A stretch of 64,000 bases of DNA from Euglena gracilis (lineage: Eukaryota; Euglenida; Euglenophyceae; Euglenales). A program made the position numbers and the translations under genes. The first letter of the stretch is position 1. The number at the start of each line of letters is the position of its first letter. Positions 43,201 through 55,900 of this stretch are shown here, piece after piece. The notes under the pieces were generated by a model. The model was given only the letters and a program-made list of their open reading frames with translations, did no database searches and was not told the origin of the DNA. The stretch lies in assembly GCA_039621445.1 (NCBI GenBank), contig CP154954.1:33887737-33951736 (forward strand). Reading direction: 5' to 3'.

Positions 43201-46200
43201 CCCCCCCCGGTCGTATGGACCAGCACCAGGGTTTTTCACAAAAAAAGTGCTGGTGACCCAATACAGGGGGGGGGAATGCGTTTCGCATTTTTTTCGCATT
43301 TTTTGCGCATTTTTTCAAATTTTCCAAAAATGCGCATTTTTGCGCATTTTTGCGCATTTTTTGCGCATTTTTTCGTTTTTTTCAGCGCATTTTTTTGCTT
43401 TTTGGCACATTTTTTCGTGATTTTCCAAAATTTTCGCATTTTTTGACCATTTTTGCAATTTTTTGCAAAAATTTGAAATTTTCGACTTTTTTTTGATACT
43501 TACATTTTTTCCTCATTATTCTACATAATTTCTTCAAATTTGGTGCCATTTTTGCATGTTTTTGGGTAATTTTTGCATTTTCGTGATTTTTGCGCATTTT
43601 TCCTCGATTTTGCACATTTTTTGCGCATTTTTTTTCCAAAAATGCGCATTTTTTGCGCATTTTTTTGCGCATTTTTGCACATTTTTTTCCGAGGCCGGGC
43701 GAGCGCATTTCCCTCCCCCCTGCCCAATACTCAATGCGTGATTTTGCATGCTTTCTTTTCAGAGACAAAATTCCGGTTTGACAGAAACCAGAAAATTTGT
43801 ACCTATTTTGCTGCAATTATATGTCATTTCTCAGAACATATGAATGATCTCGGATGTGTGAATCAGAAAAATAACAGCAGATCGCCAGCATGGTGATAAT
43901 TCTCAAGAATGTCATTTTCAGAGTGCAATGCATCTTCTCTAGACTGAGAGCCCTCCCAAAAAATAAGCCCCCTGGTTTATTTGGAATTTGGGGTTTTTAT
44001 TTGGTGATTTGACATCGTACATTGGAGGCAGTCTATTATTTTAAGTTGGGAGGTTATGATTGGAGAAAAAACCTCGAGCATGAAAGTTAGTGAAAAGGCA
44101 TTTTTTCGTTTCATTGGTTGTTTTTTTTTGTTGTGATTTTCGTGTTTGTCATACATGCATACTTTCCATTGCATGTGAGTAAACTTTGTCAATTTCTGTG
44201 ATTTTCGGATGTATCTGCAGATTTTTATTATTGGATTGTGGGAAGGCAGGAATATTTTTTTGGATAATCCAAAATCTTGAAAATTTGTGTTTTTTTGGCA
44301 TAATTTGTATTTCTTGCAATAATTTGTGAAAATTTATAATTTTTGCATTTTTTGCACATTTTGCCTTTCCGATTTGGGGGGGAGGTAAGTAAAAGCGTGT
44401 GATTGAGGCACATTGAGCACGTGCTCATCATCATCATTTATTGTGGTTCAAATAAGACAAACAAATACAAATAGTTTGACCCCAAAAAATACCCCAAATG
44501 GCATTTTGGCGAATTTCTGAGGGCTTTTTTTCTAGCCCGGCGCTGTACACCGGACGAAAATTAACCACATTGGCCACGTCCTCCTCCTTGACTGGCCACC
44601 CCCCCATAAATAAAAGCAACCGCCCTCTACAAACATCCCCCAAATATAAGCAACCCTTTGGCCGATTTTCGCCAACACCCAAATATGAGCAACCACCAGA
44701 ATACAAGCAACCCCTGACTGGACGATATGAAAGGAATTTTCATCACACCTGACATCACAATTTTGGGATTTCCTGCCAAAATTGTTGACCACGTTCCCCA
44801 TAATTTTGGCCTTTTGCCAAAATCTTTGAGACTGGTGGGAATTTTTTTGAGATTCCGTTGCGGAGACTTTCGTACTTACTTTCAGAATTATTGGGACGTT
44901 TTGCAAAAGCTCTCTGAATCTAACAAATCAAGAGATGTGCCATCTCTGAACAAACCGGTGCAACCCCCCCCCCCCTCATTTAAACCGACCCGTCGGTTTA
45001 GGACTTTTGGGTTGGCGGAAATCCTGGAGGGGGTCGGTTTAGACGGGGGGTCGGTTTCAGGGGGAGCACACGGCTGGCCGACGGCGTGACGGAAGCAGGT
45101 TGATGTTAGCAAGGCAATTTCAATGGGCAAAAGCCCAATTTGGTCGGCCAATTCCTAATTTTGAATGACAAATGCCTAATTTGGGATGCAAATTCTTAAT
45201 TTTCGGGGGCAAATGCTGAATTTTGGGTGTAATATCCAATTTTTGGTGGCAAACTGCTGAATTTTGGGTGCAAATTTCAAATTTAGATAGCAAATGCCTA
45301 TTTTTGTAATTTTTGGGTTCCAACACCAAATTTTCGGAGGAAAATGCCCAAGTTGAGGTGCAAACTCCAAAATTTGGAAGCAAATGCCTAATTTTGGGTG
45401 TAAAATCCTAATTTTGGGTCATCAATACTAATTATTCAATGAGCATGGACGCTCTTTCCATTGGTGGCTTCCATTATGTTGTGCATGTTTGTCATCCAAC
45501 TTGCCATGGGTCGGTTTATTTCTTTTTTTGGTTGAAATTCTGCAAGGGGTCGGTTTGGAAGGGTAGGTCGGTTTAGAAGGGGGGTCAGTTTAAATGGGGG
45601 GGGGTTCAACCCCACAGCTCTTCAGAGCACAGCTGTTGCAAATGAGATGATACCCGGTGGAAATGCACCATGAAAGTAACCCCCCCCATTTAAACCGACT
45701 CCCCTTCTAAACCGACCTACCCTTCCAAACCGACCCATTGCAGAATTTCAACCAAAAAAAGAAATAAACCGACCCATGGCAAGTTGGATGACAAACATGC
45801 ACAACATAATGGAAGCCGCAAACGGAAAGAGCGTTCATGCTCATTGAATAGTTAGTATTGATGACCCAAAATTAGGATTTTACACCCAAAATTAGGCATT
45901 TGCTTCCAAATTTTGGAGTTTGCACCTCAAATTGGGCATTTTCCTCCGAAAATTTGGTGTTGGAACCCAAAAATTACAAAAATAGGCATTTGCTATCTAA
46001 AATTTGAAGTTTGCACCCAAAATTAGGCAGTTTGCCACCAAAAATTGGATATTACACCCAAAATTCAGCATTTGCCCCCGAAAATTAAGAATTTGCATCC
46101 CAAATTAGGCATTTGTCACTCAAAGTTAGGAATTGGCCGACCAAATTGGGCATTTGCCCATTGAAATTGCCTTGCTAACATCAACTTCCCGCTTCCGTCA

Positions 46201-48174
46201 CGTCGTCGGCCAGCCGTGTGCTCCCCCTGAAACCGACCCCCCGTCTAAACCGACCCCCTCTAGGATTTCCGCCAACCCAAAAGTCCTAAACCGACGGGTC
46301 GGTTTAAATGGGGGGGGTTTACCCTCCCTCAAAGTGGCAAAAGTCTTGGTTTACCCCCTCAAAGGAGCCATTTGCCTTCGACACCAAAGTCCATGGTGGG
46401 ATGCATCATGACTTTTCTTCTTTGGCAAATTTTAAAAATTTTCAAATGGACGTTTTTTTTTTTTTAGGTTTGAAGGACACTTTACAGGGACACGTTGGTT
46501 ACAGGGACACTTTACAGGGACACTTTGGTTACAGGGACACTTTACAGTGACACGTTGGTTACAGGGACACTTTACAGGGACACTTTGGTGACACAAACAC
46601 TTTATAGGGACACTTTGGTTACAGGGACACTTTACAGGGACACTTTGGTTACAGGGACCCTTTACACGGACACTTTGGTGACACGGACACTTTACAGGGA
46701 CACTTTGGACAGGGACACATTTCTGAACCCTTTTTGCAGCCTTGCTGAAATTGGCCATCTTGTGCCGGGTGTTTTTTGGCTGATTTTTTTTTGCCAAGAA
46801 AGGGCATTTTAGGCAAGTGGGTACTGCATATTTTTCACTAGCTAGCCCTGCGAGCGCCCCCCGCCCCCCCCCCCCCCGGGACTCCGTCCTGTGTTTAAAA
46901 CCCATCCTCCAGTTTGTCCTTGGTCAGATAGCGACAACACCCTCTTGGTGCGTGTGCAGCATTCGACCCGGCGTAGCTGGTGTTTTTTTAAAAAAAGAAG
47001 ACGTTTTTTTTTAATTTAAAAAACCTTCGAAATTCCCCAGCAAATAAGTGGGGACATACTTGCCCAACAGGGTGATAAAAAATGATCAAAATTGGTGATT
47101 CTGTGCATTTTTCTTTGTTAATTTCACCAAAAATTGTGTGGTTTTGAAGCATTTTGGTCCATTTTGATGTCACCCTTGCGATCAAGGGAAATCTGGTCTC
47201 AATTATTGTTGTTTTGAACCTGATCCTCGCCCCGTCCAGGATTGGGTGCAGGTTACAGATTGGTTTCCCAAGTGCCCCCGCTCCAACGCGAAGCAGTTGC
47301 GGATGAGGGAGACCACCAGTCCTCCCAGCTGGCCAACCGGCTCCGCCAGGACGGCATCGCCCAGCACGACGTGATCGGCCTCTACGGCCACCGGTCCCCG
47401 GCGGTGGTGCTCTGCATCCTGGCGGTGCTGAAGGCCGTCCGGGGATCGCTGGAGGGCAGGGGGAAGGGGTCCGGCCGACCTCCGATTGCCTCCGCCCCCA
47501 ACCCAAGTAATTGCCGTGAGAACGTTTGCCTTGCCCAAAAGTGCCCAAAAATGCAAGGCATTTTGAATGGTGGGGTGTGACACAAGAGGCAGCCCTCCTC
47601 TTAGATTTTCAACAACAAAAGAAGCCTTGGGCAGAGACGCTGCAAGTCTGGCTTTGTGGGGGGGCAGCCACTGCCAGCCATTCCTGATGCCGGGGCGGCG
47701 TATTCAATGATGGACCCGGCATACCCCTCCGACCGCATCATGCTGTGCATGCAGATCGCTCAGCCCAAGGGATGGCTGCAGATTGCAGCTGCAGGGGCAC
47801 CACCGGAGGACCTGCGCAACTTCCTCCAAGGTATCCCCTTTGCAGCCCAAAGCTCTTTGTGGGTGGCCATGGTTCGAAATCCGGGTTTCATTTTCTTTTC
47901 AGAGAATTGAACACGATACGCTCAAAGGAAAATAAGGGAGCAGACGCTGCAATACATTGGGTGTTTTTTCCGCCAGAGTTTGCTTTAGAGGGGAACTCCT
48001 GCTTTCCCCCCAGGGCTGCAGCTGAAGGCGTGGCACAGCATCGACGAGCCGAACTCCGCCGGGCTGGCGCAGTTGCTGCAGGGGGTCCCCACCACCTTGC
48101 CTGCAGTGACCATCGCCCCGCTGGACACCGCCATGGTGGCATTCACCTCTGGGTCCACTGGCATCCCCAAGGCG

Positions 48175-48176
<2 letters not shown>
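37286..48176 (+). CDS. Alpha-aminoadipate reductase-like (Lys2-type) gene fragment, eight or more exons
   Basis: Exons recognised by homology: 37286-about 37390 (GLEYWRQYL...LPTDLPRP, condensation-like domain); about 37517-37785 (FALHVHRLSAEDDVIVGAAL and LPLRLDFSSSS); 40400-40530 (LCLHYQTALFTAEFVADLL); about 41121-41289 (VLPDATAPQDTEFPGPIPHC then FHANAEKHPQ, the Lys2 linker into adenylation); 42026-about 42085 (RIAISYQGLSVTYEELDH, core A1); 47320-47436 (QLANRLRQDG...VLKA, A2); 47668-47830 (GAAYSMMDPAYPSDR); 48014-48176 (TAMVAFTSGSTGIPKAV, A3). Phases of the later exons agree (0, 0, 1). Lys2 activates alpha-aminoadipate as an adenylate and reduces it to the semialdehyde for lysine synthesis in fungi and some protists. 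An NRPS-like protein is the alternative. The rest of the adenylation domain, carrier and reductase domains were not found downstream, and the N-terminus is also absent. A possible extra exon lies near 38750-38790 (PHQPLMFQHPP). Confidence 0.75.
38110..38345. repeat. GC-rich palindromic element in the Lys2-like gene
   Basis: GGGTGCCTGCCCATAGCAGG and related inverted copies (GTGCCTGCTAGGGCAGGC, GGGGCAGGCACCCTATA) around C/G runs: MITE-like. Confidence 0.6.
39325..39430. repeat. TTTTTTAAGG tandem repeat
   Basis: Ten or so copies of GGTTTTTTAAGG/GGCTTTTTAAGG in an intron; related copies at 38380-38430. Confidence 0.9.
43262..43690. repeat. GCGCATTTTT low-complexity tract
   Basis: Irregular tandem GCGCATTTTTTGCGCATTTT repeats within the 5.2-kb intron. 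Confidence 0.85.
44963..46320. mobile_element. Foldback element with roughly 640-bp inverted arms
   Basis: Arms 44963-45607 and 45679-46320 are reverse complements over almost their whole length, separated by a loop of about 71 bases. Each arm starts and ends with ATTTAAACCGAC-type sequence next to C/G runs. Each contains a run of roughly 28-bp AT-rich units (GCAAATGCCTAATTTTGGG). There is no transposase, so it would be a non-autonomous foldback element or a long palindromic MITE, lying in the intron between cores A1 and A2 of the Lys2-like gene. Confidence 0.9.
46470..46716. repeat. 30-bp minisatellite
   Basis: About eight units of ACAGGGACACTTTACAGGGA and CACTTTGGTT. The unit is a multiple of three, so spurious repeat peptides are open on both strands. 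Confidence 0.95.

Positions 48177-48224
<48 letters not shown>
48177..48224. repeat. GT microsatellite beginning at a splice donor
   Basis: The donor after the A3 exon reads GTGAGTGTGTGT and runs directly into about 20 GT dinucleotides. Confidence 0.9.
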
Positions 48225-48225
<1 letters not shown>

Positions 48226-48459
48226 TTTCCGTGTGCCTAACGGTTCAGGCAGGGCCAACCCCAGCTCATTGCGGGAGCCACCAACCCCTGCCCACCTGGG
48301 CATTTATCTATTCAAGGGCATCATCGCTGGTTGGTAAATAAAAGGGCCTGCCACCTCCGTGGTCTGCTGGTTCTCTGTGGATGCCTTTTTGTCGCAATTG
48401 AAATTCAGCATTGATGTGCGAAGGCTTCTTTTTAACTCAGATGACCCCCCCCCCCGGCG

Positions 48460-48725
48460 GTGGGCTCAACGATGTAGGCCGGGGGGGGGGTTATGTTGGG
48501 CGCACAGCGCTGAATTACACCAGAGTTACTCACCCGGCCAGGGGGAGCAACAAAAGAGGACTGGTGTAAGGGGTCCCTGGCCACTCACCACGCAGCAAAC
48601 TGGGCCAGAAGCGAAGTTGGCGCCGGCCATAAACAGACAAGAAGCCTTAGTGCAACTAAGCGGGGGGGGGGGGGGGTATGTTGGGTCGACCAACCTAGGT
48701 CGGTCGACCCAACACTGCAATGTTC
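48460..48725. repeat. MITE-like repeat, copy 1
   Basis: Contains AAACTGGGCCAGAAGCGAAG and CGGCCATAAACAGACAAGAA, found again at 58619-58680, and a palindrome GGTCGACCAACCTAGGTCGG. G/C runs border it. Confidence 0.6.
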
Positions 48726-49585
48726 CGGAGCACAAGTTTTTCTACTGAGAGGAAAACCATGGGGTGGTTGTTGGTTGTCTTGGCGACGGGCCACCGGGCC
48801 ATTCCCATAAATCGTATGGGCCACTGAGCTTGGCCAATGCTTTCTCAAGAACAGGACCCAAGCCAGGTGTCCGGTTGAGTGGTGGAACCACATGGGCTGC
48901 TGGACCCAGGGTATTCAGTGAGTGGGGGGGGGGGAGGAGGTGGTCTCTGACCCCTGGGGGGGTCAACATCTTCCTTCCCTCTGGGGAAAAGAAAACCTGA
49001 CGCGAAGCGCCGTAAAATTTTTTTGAGGGCTATTTTGTTTCCAGGTGACTTTTTCAACAAATTGACAAAAAAAAACAGTTGATAAAAACTTAAGTTTTAC
49101 AGCACAAAGCGCTGGGGGAAAGAGTTTTTTTTTTGACCCCCCAGCTTGGAAAAAAAAACGGTGCTCCGGACCCCCCTTCCACTCCCTGTACAAAACCAAC
49201 GCTCACTTTACACCCTGGACTTCCACTGGTGTTTTATTCCTGCCCTCAAAACCAAACTTTCGGACCATGCAAAATGGGAGGGACTGCCCATAAACGCTGG
49301 CCAGGGCAAAAAAGGGAGGGTTTCAAGGAATTTGGTCAACTTCGTTGCGTGACTCACTGTGCCCCTGGTTTCGGCAAATATCGTCAGATCGAGTGCAAAA
49401 AAATATAAATGAAACAACACTGCCGGGTTGAGACAACTCAGGGGAGTAGGGCAGTGGGATCCAGGACCAGGCTGACGTTGGGCTGGGCTCTTCTCCTAAA
49501 GCAGAGAGCACGCCCACTCCCAAAACCCCATCTGGACTGCCACCCCACCGCGACTTGTCGGTGAACCAAGATCTTGCCACGGGAC

Positions 49586-51583
49586 CCCCCGGGGCGATGC
49601 TCCGGTTCTGGGCTCGCCACTGGAGGTACGCCAGGCCGACGAAGCCCTGGTCGGTGGCCGCCTTCTGGACGGCGTTGCTCTTCGGGTTCCTCTTTCGGTA
49701 CTCCTGTTGGCAGGGGGTGCGCTGGGCCCCCCCTTCCGACAAACCAAAACCACCCCAAATGCAGAGAAATGTCCCAAATTAAAAATGCACTCAAACGTCA
49801 CTTGAGACACAGTAAGGTTTGCCCTCTTGGGCACAAGCCCTCCCCAAATGTTCTCACAGCGACCCATCTTGCCGATCCTCTCACAAGCACATCAGCTCCG
49901 TGGCAAATTCAAAACAAGACTATTTCCAAGTGGTAAACTGGTATTTCTGAAAAACAAAACAAGCATAAAACATTCTTATTGGCTACCCCCCCCCCCCCAA
50001 GCACAAGCCTGGTCACATGTGCATGCCTTTATATATGGAAAGTTCATAATCCACAAAAACAAGCAAAGAATTTGTCCACGCAAGTGTGAAACGTAAAAAC
50101 CATCAACAAATTAAAACTTAACGCACTTTTACCTTGAAATCCCAAAAAAGTTGAGAATGCTCGTGCTCTTTGTAGTGTAAAGTTTGTTTGCAAACACACA
50201 CACACATACACACCAGAGGTGCAACCTTCCTTTTTTGTTTTTAAAAACATGCTGCATGATTGTTAAAATTTGACAGAAAGGTAATTTTCTTTGAAAGGTT
50301 TATTATGACTTTGCATTTCATTTCACAAAAATTGAAGTATACAGTCCCCTCTCCAATGAAGAGCATCTGCAAGTGCACAATCCATACTGCGGCTAACTGG
50401 TACAACTCGGTAACGGCACCAGCCTTGCCGATGAGTGCACCACTATTCAGTCCCCCATAGCCACTTGCAGGGCCTCGGCATCGGATAAAATGTTTCTGGG
50501 GAGGTTTTCTTCCCAACGTAATTACTGCACTATACTTTATATGTAACTATACATAAAATTTGCCTCTCCTCCATTACCGATAAAATGACCAGTACCACCT
50601 GTGCTCTTTACCAGGGGGTGAAACCAAGACACTTTATATATTTGTTTTGCACATGGAAACAACATCTCAAAAAGGGGAATGAAGAGTGTGCTAAAAAAGA
50701 GGGTGATCATTAGACAATGCCCTTGTGTCTCCTGGTGGATTCTCCATTTCTTCAACTCACCGGCATAGTGGGGCTTCGCCCTCAGAAGAAGAGCGCCATG
50801 GGAATGGGGTGAAGGCAGGCTTCGATATAAAGGCAGGTGGGGGGGGGGGTCGGACCCCCTTCGGTCGAGGTGGGGGGTGGGGGGACCCCCACCTAAACCC
50901 TGTATGGCTCTCCTTATAGCGAACCCTTGGTGAGGGGCCGGGGGCCTGGCTGGAGGGCTGGCGGGGGAACCGCTCGTAGCATGTCTGGCCGAGCATTTCA
51001 TTGTAACACGCCCGCTCGCACCCTGGGCCGACGGGACCCTCGCATAAAGGAACCTGACGTGCGCACACACCACACCTCACACCTTCACAGACACCCACGC
51101 GCGCGCACACACACACACACATTCACACACATTAGGATTTCCATTAGCTAAACTTGGACTAGCTGCAGTACAGCCATCCGGGGAGGGGGTTAATGCGAAC
51201 CCTTAAGCAAAGGGCTGGTGCATACGCAGAGGGTGGATGTATGTTTGTGTTTGTTGGCGGGTGGTTGTAGCATTTTTATTCTTTTGCAAGATATCGCATC
51301 CACAAGTCGTTGTCAGGAGTTAGTCTGCTTGCCTGGATACTTTATTTCCCAAATAATTTCAACCAGCCACCGGCCATCTTAAGATATCCCTAATTCTTTG
51401 TCCTTCACCGTACAAAAAGCAAGCATTTGTAGCAATTCCACAATTCAAAGACAAACAACGAAACCAACCCCCACAGTCGCCGCAATCAATTTCACATTTC
51501 TTGATCTTTTCATGAAAATATAAAAAAAATTCTCACAAAACAGGGAAACTGGTGGAGATTGTGTTTGCGCGTGCACGCGCGTT

Positions 51584-51658
<75 letters not shown>

Positions 51659-52800
51659 TTTGTGCTGAGCCTGTGCATGTGTGCGCGCGCATGTGTGGGG
51701 GATGGGTGGGTTGGTGTGGTATGTTGTGTAAGGGCGTGTATGCAGAAGTGTTGTGCCCATTGTGCATATGCATGTGCGTGCATGCGTGTCTGGGTGGGTG
51801 AATGCATGCACCAATGCATTCACGTGCACACACATAAACCATTTTGGATTCTTGCACGCTCAATACAAAAAAAAACAACCACACTTGATTTTTTGAATGA
51901 GAATTCAGTAGTTGCCTTATGACCGGTTCAACCACACAACATACACGCATGTGTAACATGGATATAAAAGAAGGTAACAATAATGCAGACATGGTCATAC
52001 ATACAGACAATTTACTCAATCATCATTGCATACCGACCACCACGTCCGCGTTCAGCTCCCGGTAGCGCCGAGCGATGGTTGCCTCAGCATCCGCAAACAG
52101 GACGTCGAAGGCATCCACCATCACCACCACCGTGTCCGGCGGCACCGTCTGATGGGCCAGGGGAGGGGGTGGGGAGACGGGCCCCCCTAATCCGCATCAG
52201 TCAGGCACGCAGGCAGCCATGGCGCCGCAGCCCCCCCCCCCCCCCGCTCCTTTGCTTGTGTCTGGTGGCTGCAGCCTGATGGTTGATGCAAGGCACTGCC
52301 TGATAGTGATCACTGATGGTTGGTGCGCGGCGCAGCGTTCCGCCGCCGCCGAGAATCTGCCAGCGGGGGCGTTGAGGCGGGGCGGGTGGCCCTGGGCACC
52401 CTCCCCGCCCGTCCCCTAGTCCCCGGTCACGACCCATCCCCCCCCCATCTCCGGGCCGAGGGGCCACACCTTGAGGGCGGCCAGGATGAGGGGGATCTTG
52501 ACCACCTTCGTCTTCTTTGTCAGGTGCTTCTCGTGCCACCCAAACACGTGCATCGGAGGCCCGGGCCCCCACCCTCTCGGAGAGGACATCCAGGCGGAGA
52601 AATCCAGAGGGCTTTGGGAGGCTACTGTCACGAAAGAGCGCCGGCCGTAGCGGGTGGGCTGGGGGCCTGGCCGTGATGTTGTTGCGGACGGCGCTGCGGA
52701 GCATGTCGCACACGAAGCCGTACTGCCGCGACGCGATGGTGAAGAAGAAGAGCTCCCCAGGCCGGGGACTGGGGCGCAGGTCCTCGGGCAAGGGATCCGG
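49586..52800 (-). CDS. PLOD-type (lysyl hydroxylase) glycosyltransferase domain gene, partial
   Basis: Exons in minus-strand order: about 52770-52670 (LFFFTIASRQYGFVCDMLRS, first strand and helix); about 52560-52470 (VFGWHEKHLTKKTKVVKIPL, the Gly-Trp...K segment); 52148-52034 (DTVVVMVDAFDVLFADAEAT, with the D-A-F-D metal/nucleotide-sugar motif); 50473-50388 (GYGGLNSGALIGKAGAV, the NSG motif); 49703-49586 (NAVQKAATDQGFVGLAYLQW, the following DQ motif). Phases fit for the last three junctions (1, 0 and so on). A possible next piece is ALDLTIFAE near 49370. Known relatives transfer glucose or galactose to hydroxylysine. No Fe(II)/2OG dioxygenase domain was found downstream, so this could be a stand-alone glycosyltransferase. 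N-terminal limits are uncertain. Confidence 0.65.
50816..50935. repeat. GATATAAGG MITE family, copy 1
   Basis: CTTCGATATAAAGGCAGGTG, G/C-run palindrome, then CCACCTAAACCCTGTATGGC and CTCCTTATAGCGAACCCT, a mirrored end. Confidence 0.7.
51579..51660. repeat. CT/GT microsatellite
   Basis: About 65 bases of CTCTCT followed by GTGTGTGT in an intron of the glycosyltransferase gene. Confidence 0.95.
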
Positions 52801-52959
52801 GTGGAGCTCCTCGGGCGGAGGATTCGGGCTGAGCTCCTCGGGCGGGGGACGGGGGCGGGGGCACTCCACGCGATGGGTGAGGCTGTGGGGGTTTCTGCAG
52901 GCATGCAGACACAGCTGCTTTCTTTCTGGGCGGAATCGCCCCCCCCCCCCCGGCATCCT

Positions 52960-55900
52960 CTATACTATGGCACAGGTCAGCGGTGCCGGCGTTCAATGCT
53001 GGTTGGCTTGCTGGAAGGCACTTCGTTGGTGGCCCTGCCCCACCTTCCGAGAGTTTGCTGTGGCATGGCCTGGGGGGGGGGGGGAGAGGACGGCCCCCGG
53101 GTTGGGAGGGAGGGGGGAGGGCTCAGCGGAGACGGCCCCCGCCACCAGCAGCATCAGCCACACCGCCGCCACAATGATGGCAGCGCGGGGGCGGAGCAGT
53201 GTGTGCGCCATCCCGTCATGGTCGCATCCCGGGTCAGTGCTGGCCTGCGGATGACATGGAGGGGGGGCAGCCAAAATTTTTATTAACTGTATGAGACAGA
53301 AAAATTAAAGCAGAAAATCGCAATTAACTATTTAGCGTAAAAAAAAACAACGCCAATTGTCTTTGCTTTAACCCTTTTTTTTCCAAAAACTAAAAAATCA
53401 CTCAAATGAATCGAATAATACTAAATTGCTGGATTATGGCTTCTTCCTTGCTTCTGTTGTGTCCAACAAACACTTAGGTGACAAAATTTTTGTGGCCCGA
53501 ACAGAGGGCATTCGTTGGAATGTACAATGTTCTGGGAATGTGCCAGTGAGATGGGATGTGTTTTGACCACCTGCTGTGTCAACAAAACGATACCATTGAC
53601 CGATGACAATAATAAATAACCCTTTTTTGCAACCCAGCCCACCCCCACCCTTATCCAAGAATACTTCTCCAAGAATCCAAGAATATCCAAGAATACCATC
53701 CCGTCTTGATGAGGCAGCCGTTTGACAGTTTCCAAACACACATATGCTGAGTGTTACGTACCCCATGTGCTTTGGTGGCACCTGCTCTTATGCACCCCTG
53801 GCCCCACAACCGGCCGCAAATTCATTCCTGTCAGAGCGCCTTTTAAGCTGCAGGAACCCCACGTTGGAGGGGGGGGAGGGTTCCAGCCAGTTTCCAGCCG
53901 GTAGCTTGTATCCAGCCCCACAGGGGTACGTCAGCGACACGCTGTGTCTGAAAATACTTAGGAAGGTGAGACAAAACCTGAAACTATGCCCTAAACCTTG
54001 ACTTTTTGATGAATTGGTGGTCGGTGTGTGCGTTTGCACAAATGAACGGTGTGCGCAAATGCACAAATCAACCATTTGTGCAAATGTGTAAAGGGGCCAC
54101 ACACGCAAGCTGAAATTGGTGTGTTTGCAAATTGCACAAGTGGTTGGTTTGCGCAAATGAGCACATCACCTGTTTGCTTGGTTTGGTTGCAACGGCACAT
54201 AACAGCCACTTGCGCAACTTAACACGTACCAATTAGAGGGTGCGGCATTACTGCAGTTTGAAAATCCTGAAGCGCAAGATATTTTGTAGAACTAATAGAC
54301 CAGACTTCTGGGTCCAAATTTGGGCTTTGGCAATTGGGCGTATGAAAATCCATTTTTTTGATCTCTAAAACACCAAAATAACCAGCACTTCCAAATTTTA
54401 TCTTGAAAAGTGCCCGGACTTCTGAGACAAGGGAAGAGTGGAAAAATGAGGAGAGCACGTGGAGATGTTGTGCTCAAAATGGAGGTGTTACGCAGTATGT
54501 TTCAAAAGGACAAAAAGCGTGTCAGGGTTTGCATTATATGGCCCCTTGAATACAAGATTTTCAAATCAGCTGACACATCCATTCCCAGTCAATATACCGT
54601 GCCTCATTTTCGGACGAAAATACTTGGGGTGAAATATCGTTAATTTTTCAAAATTAAAAATATTTTGGTTGGTGTGTAAATCAACCATTTCAATGGTCGG
54701 GCATTTGCACCAAAGATACCAGCAATGTTCGTGGGGACGTGGTCCAAAGGAGGGAATACCAAAATTTCATCACATTCATATTCCAGCTCCAAACAAGCTG
54801 GCATAGGAGGTGCTTGGTTGATTTTAAAGTGGACGGTGTTTTCAAATGCACACATCGTCAATGTGCGCATTTGCAAACACCGACATCATTTTTGCTGTTG
54901 TGTGGCTGGTACAGAATCTTAAACATCAGTGGGGTGGTGTGGACAACTTGCCACCGAACTCAACTGGTGCGGCAATCCTCCCGTGTTCTGCATCCCAGTC
55001 ATCAACCACCCGTGGCAGAGTTCTCCAACAGTCCATTTCCACCCTCCTTGTTTGTTGCATGTGAATTTCCACTCCTTTCGTAACCAGCTTCAGAAACCTC
55101 CACAACGTGCCTCAGGGCCTCTGAAAGCAAGCAAAGGCATGGACCTGCCACCCCACCTCCAGAACACCACCCGGGGCCGGCACTTGTCACAAGGAGGGAG
55201 GCAAGGACCGGGGTTTCGTGTGTTTTTTGGGGTGAATTTCTCACTTCGGGGAGGTCAGTGCCGGGGACATAATTCGGCGACAATCCCAAAACTCGGCGAC
55301 ATAATTCGGAGGTCAAAAAAAAAACACCATTCCCCCAGGTGTCACCGCAGGAAAATTGCGAAAATAAACAAATGGAGTGCCTGTGTGTCACAAGCAGTTC
55401 AAAAGCCTGGGTCACAACCCTCTAAAACAAACGTTTCAAAGTTCTTGTGTCCAAGCGCGCACATGCGCACATGCGCACATGCGCACATGCGCACATGACA
55501 CAAGAAAGCTTAAATGCGAGATACACCGCCTGAGTGGCTTCTGTCTGACGCACTGTCGCTCTTCAGCAAGATCTGAGATGCTCTTGGAAAACTGGGCATG
55601 CGCATCGTTGTTGGTTTTTTTAATTTTTTTGAGGGGAAAGGTGGCCACATTTGTGTAGAAAGGCTTGACCTACTCAGGAACAATGGGGGGGAGGGTCAAA
55701 ATTGCAACCTTTTATTTCGGAGAATGGGAATCTGGAGGACCGAGCGGTGCCCAGACATCCCCCCGTGCGGACACCTCAAAAAAACAACACCCCTGGAAAC
55801 ATATAAATATAAAAAGGGTCCTGGGGGCAGTGGGGAGAAGCGATTTTCATGCGTTGAAATGGGGGGTTTCAACTGAGGGCATAAAATTGCAGAATGGCCT

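Noticed and set aside
46495-46905. Minisatellite-encoded repeat protein (GTLYRDTLVT)
   Set aside because: Equally open on the other strand, located in an intron, with no homology.
48230-49400. Further plus-strand Lys2 exons after core A3
   Set aside because: No frame shows the expected post-A3 blocks; the stretch is repeats, C-runs and a MITE-like element.
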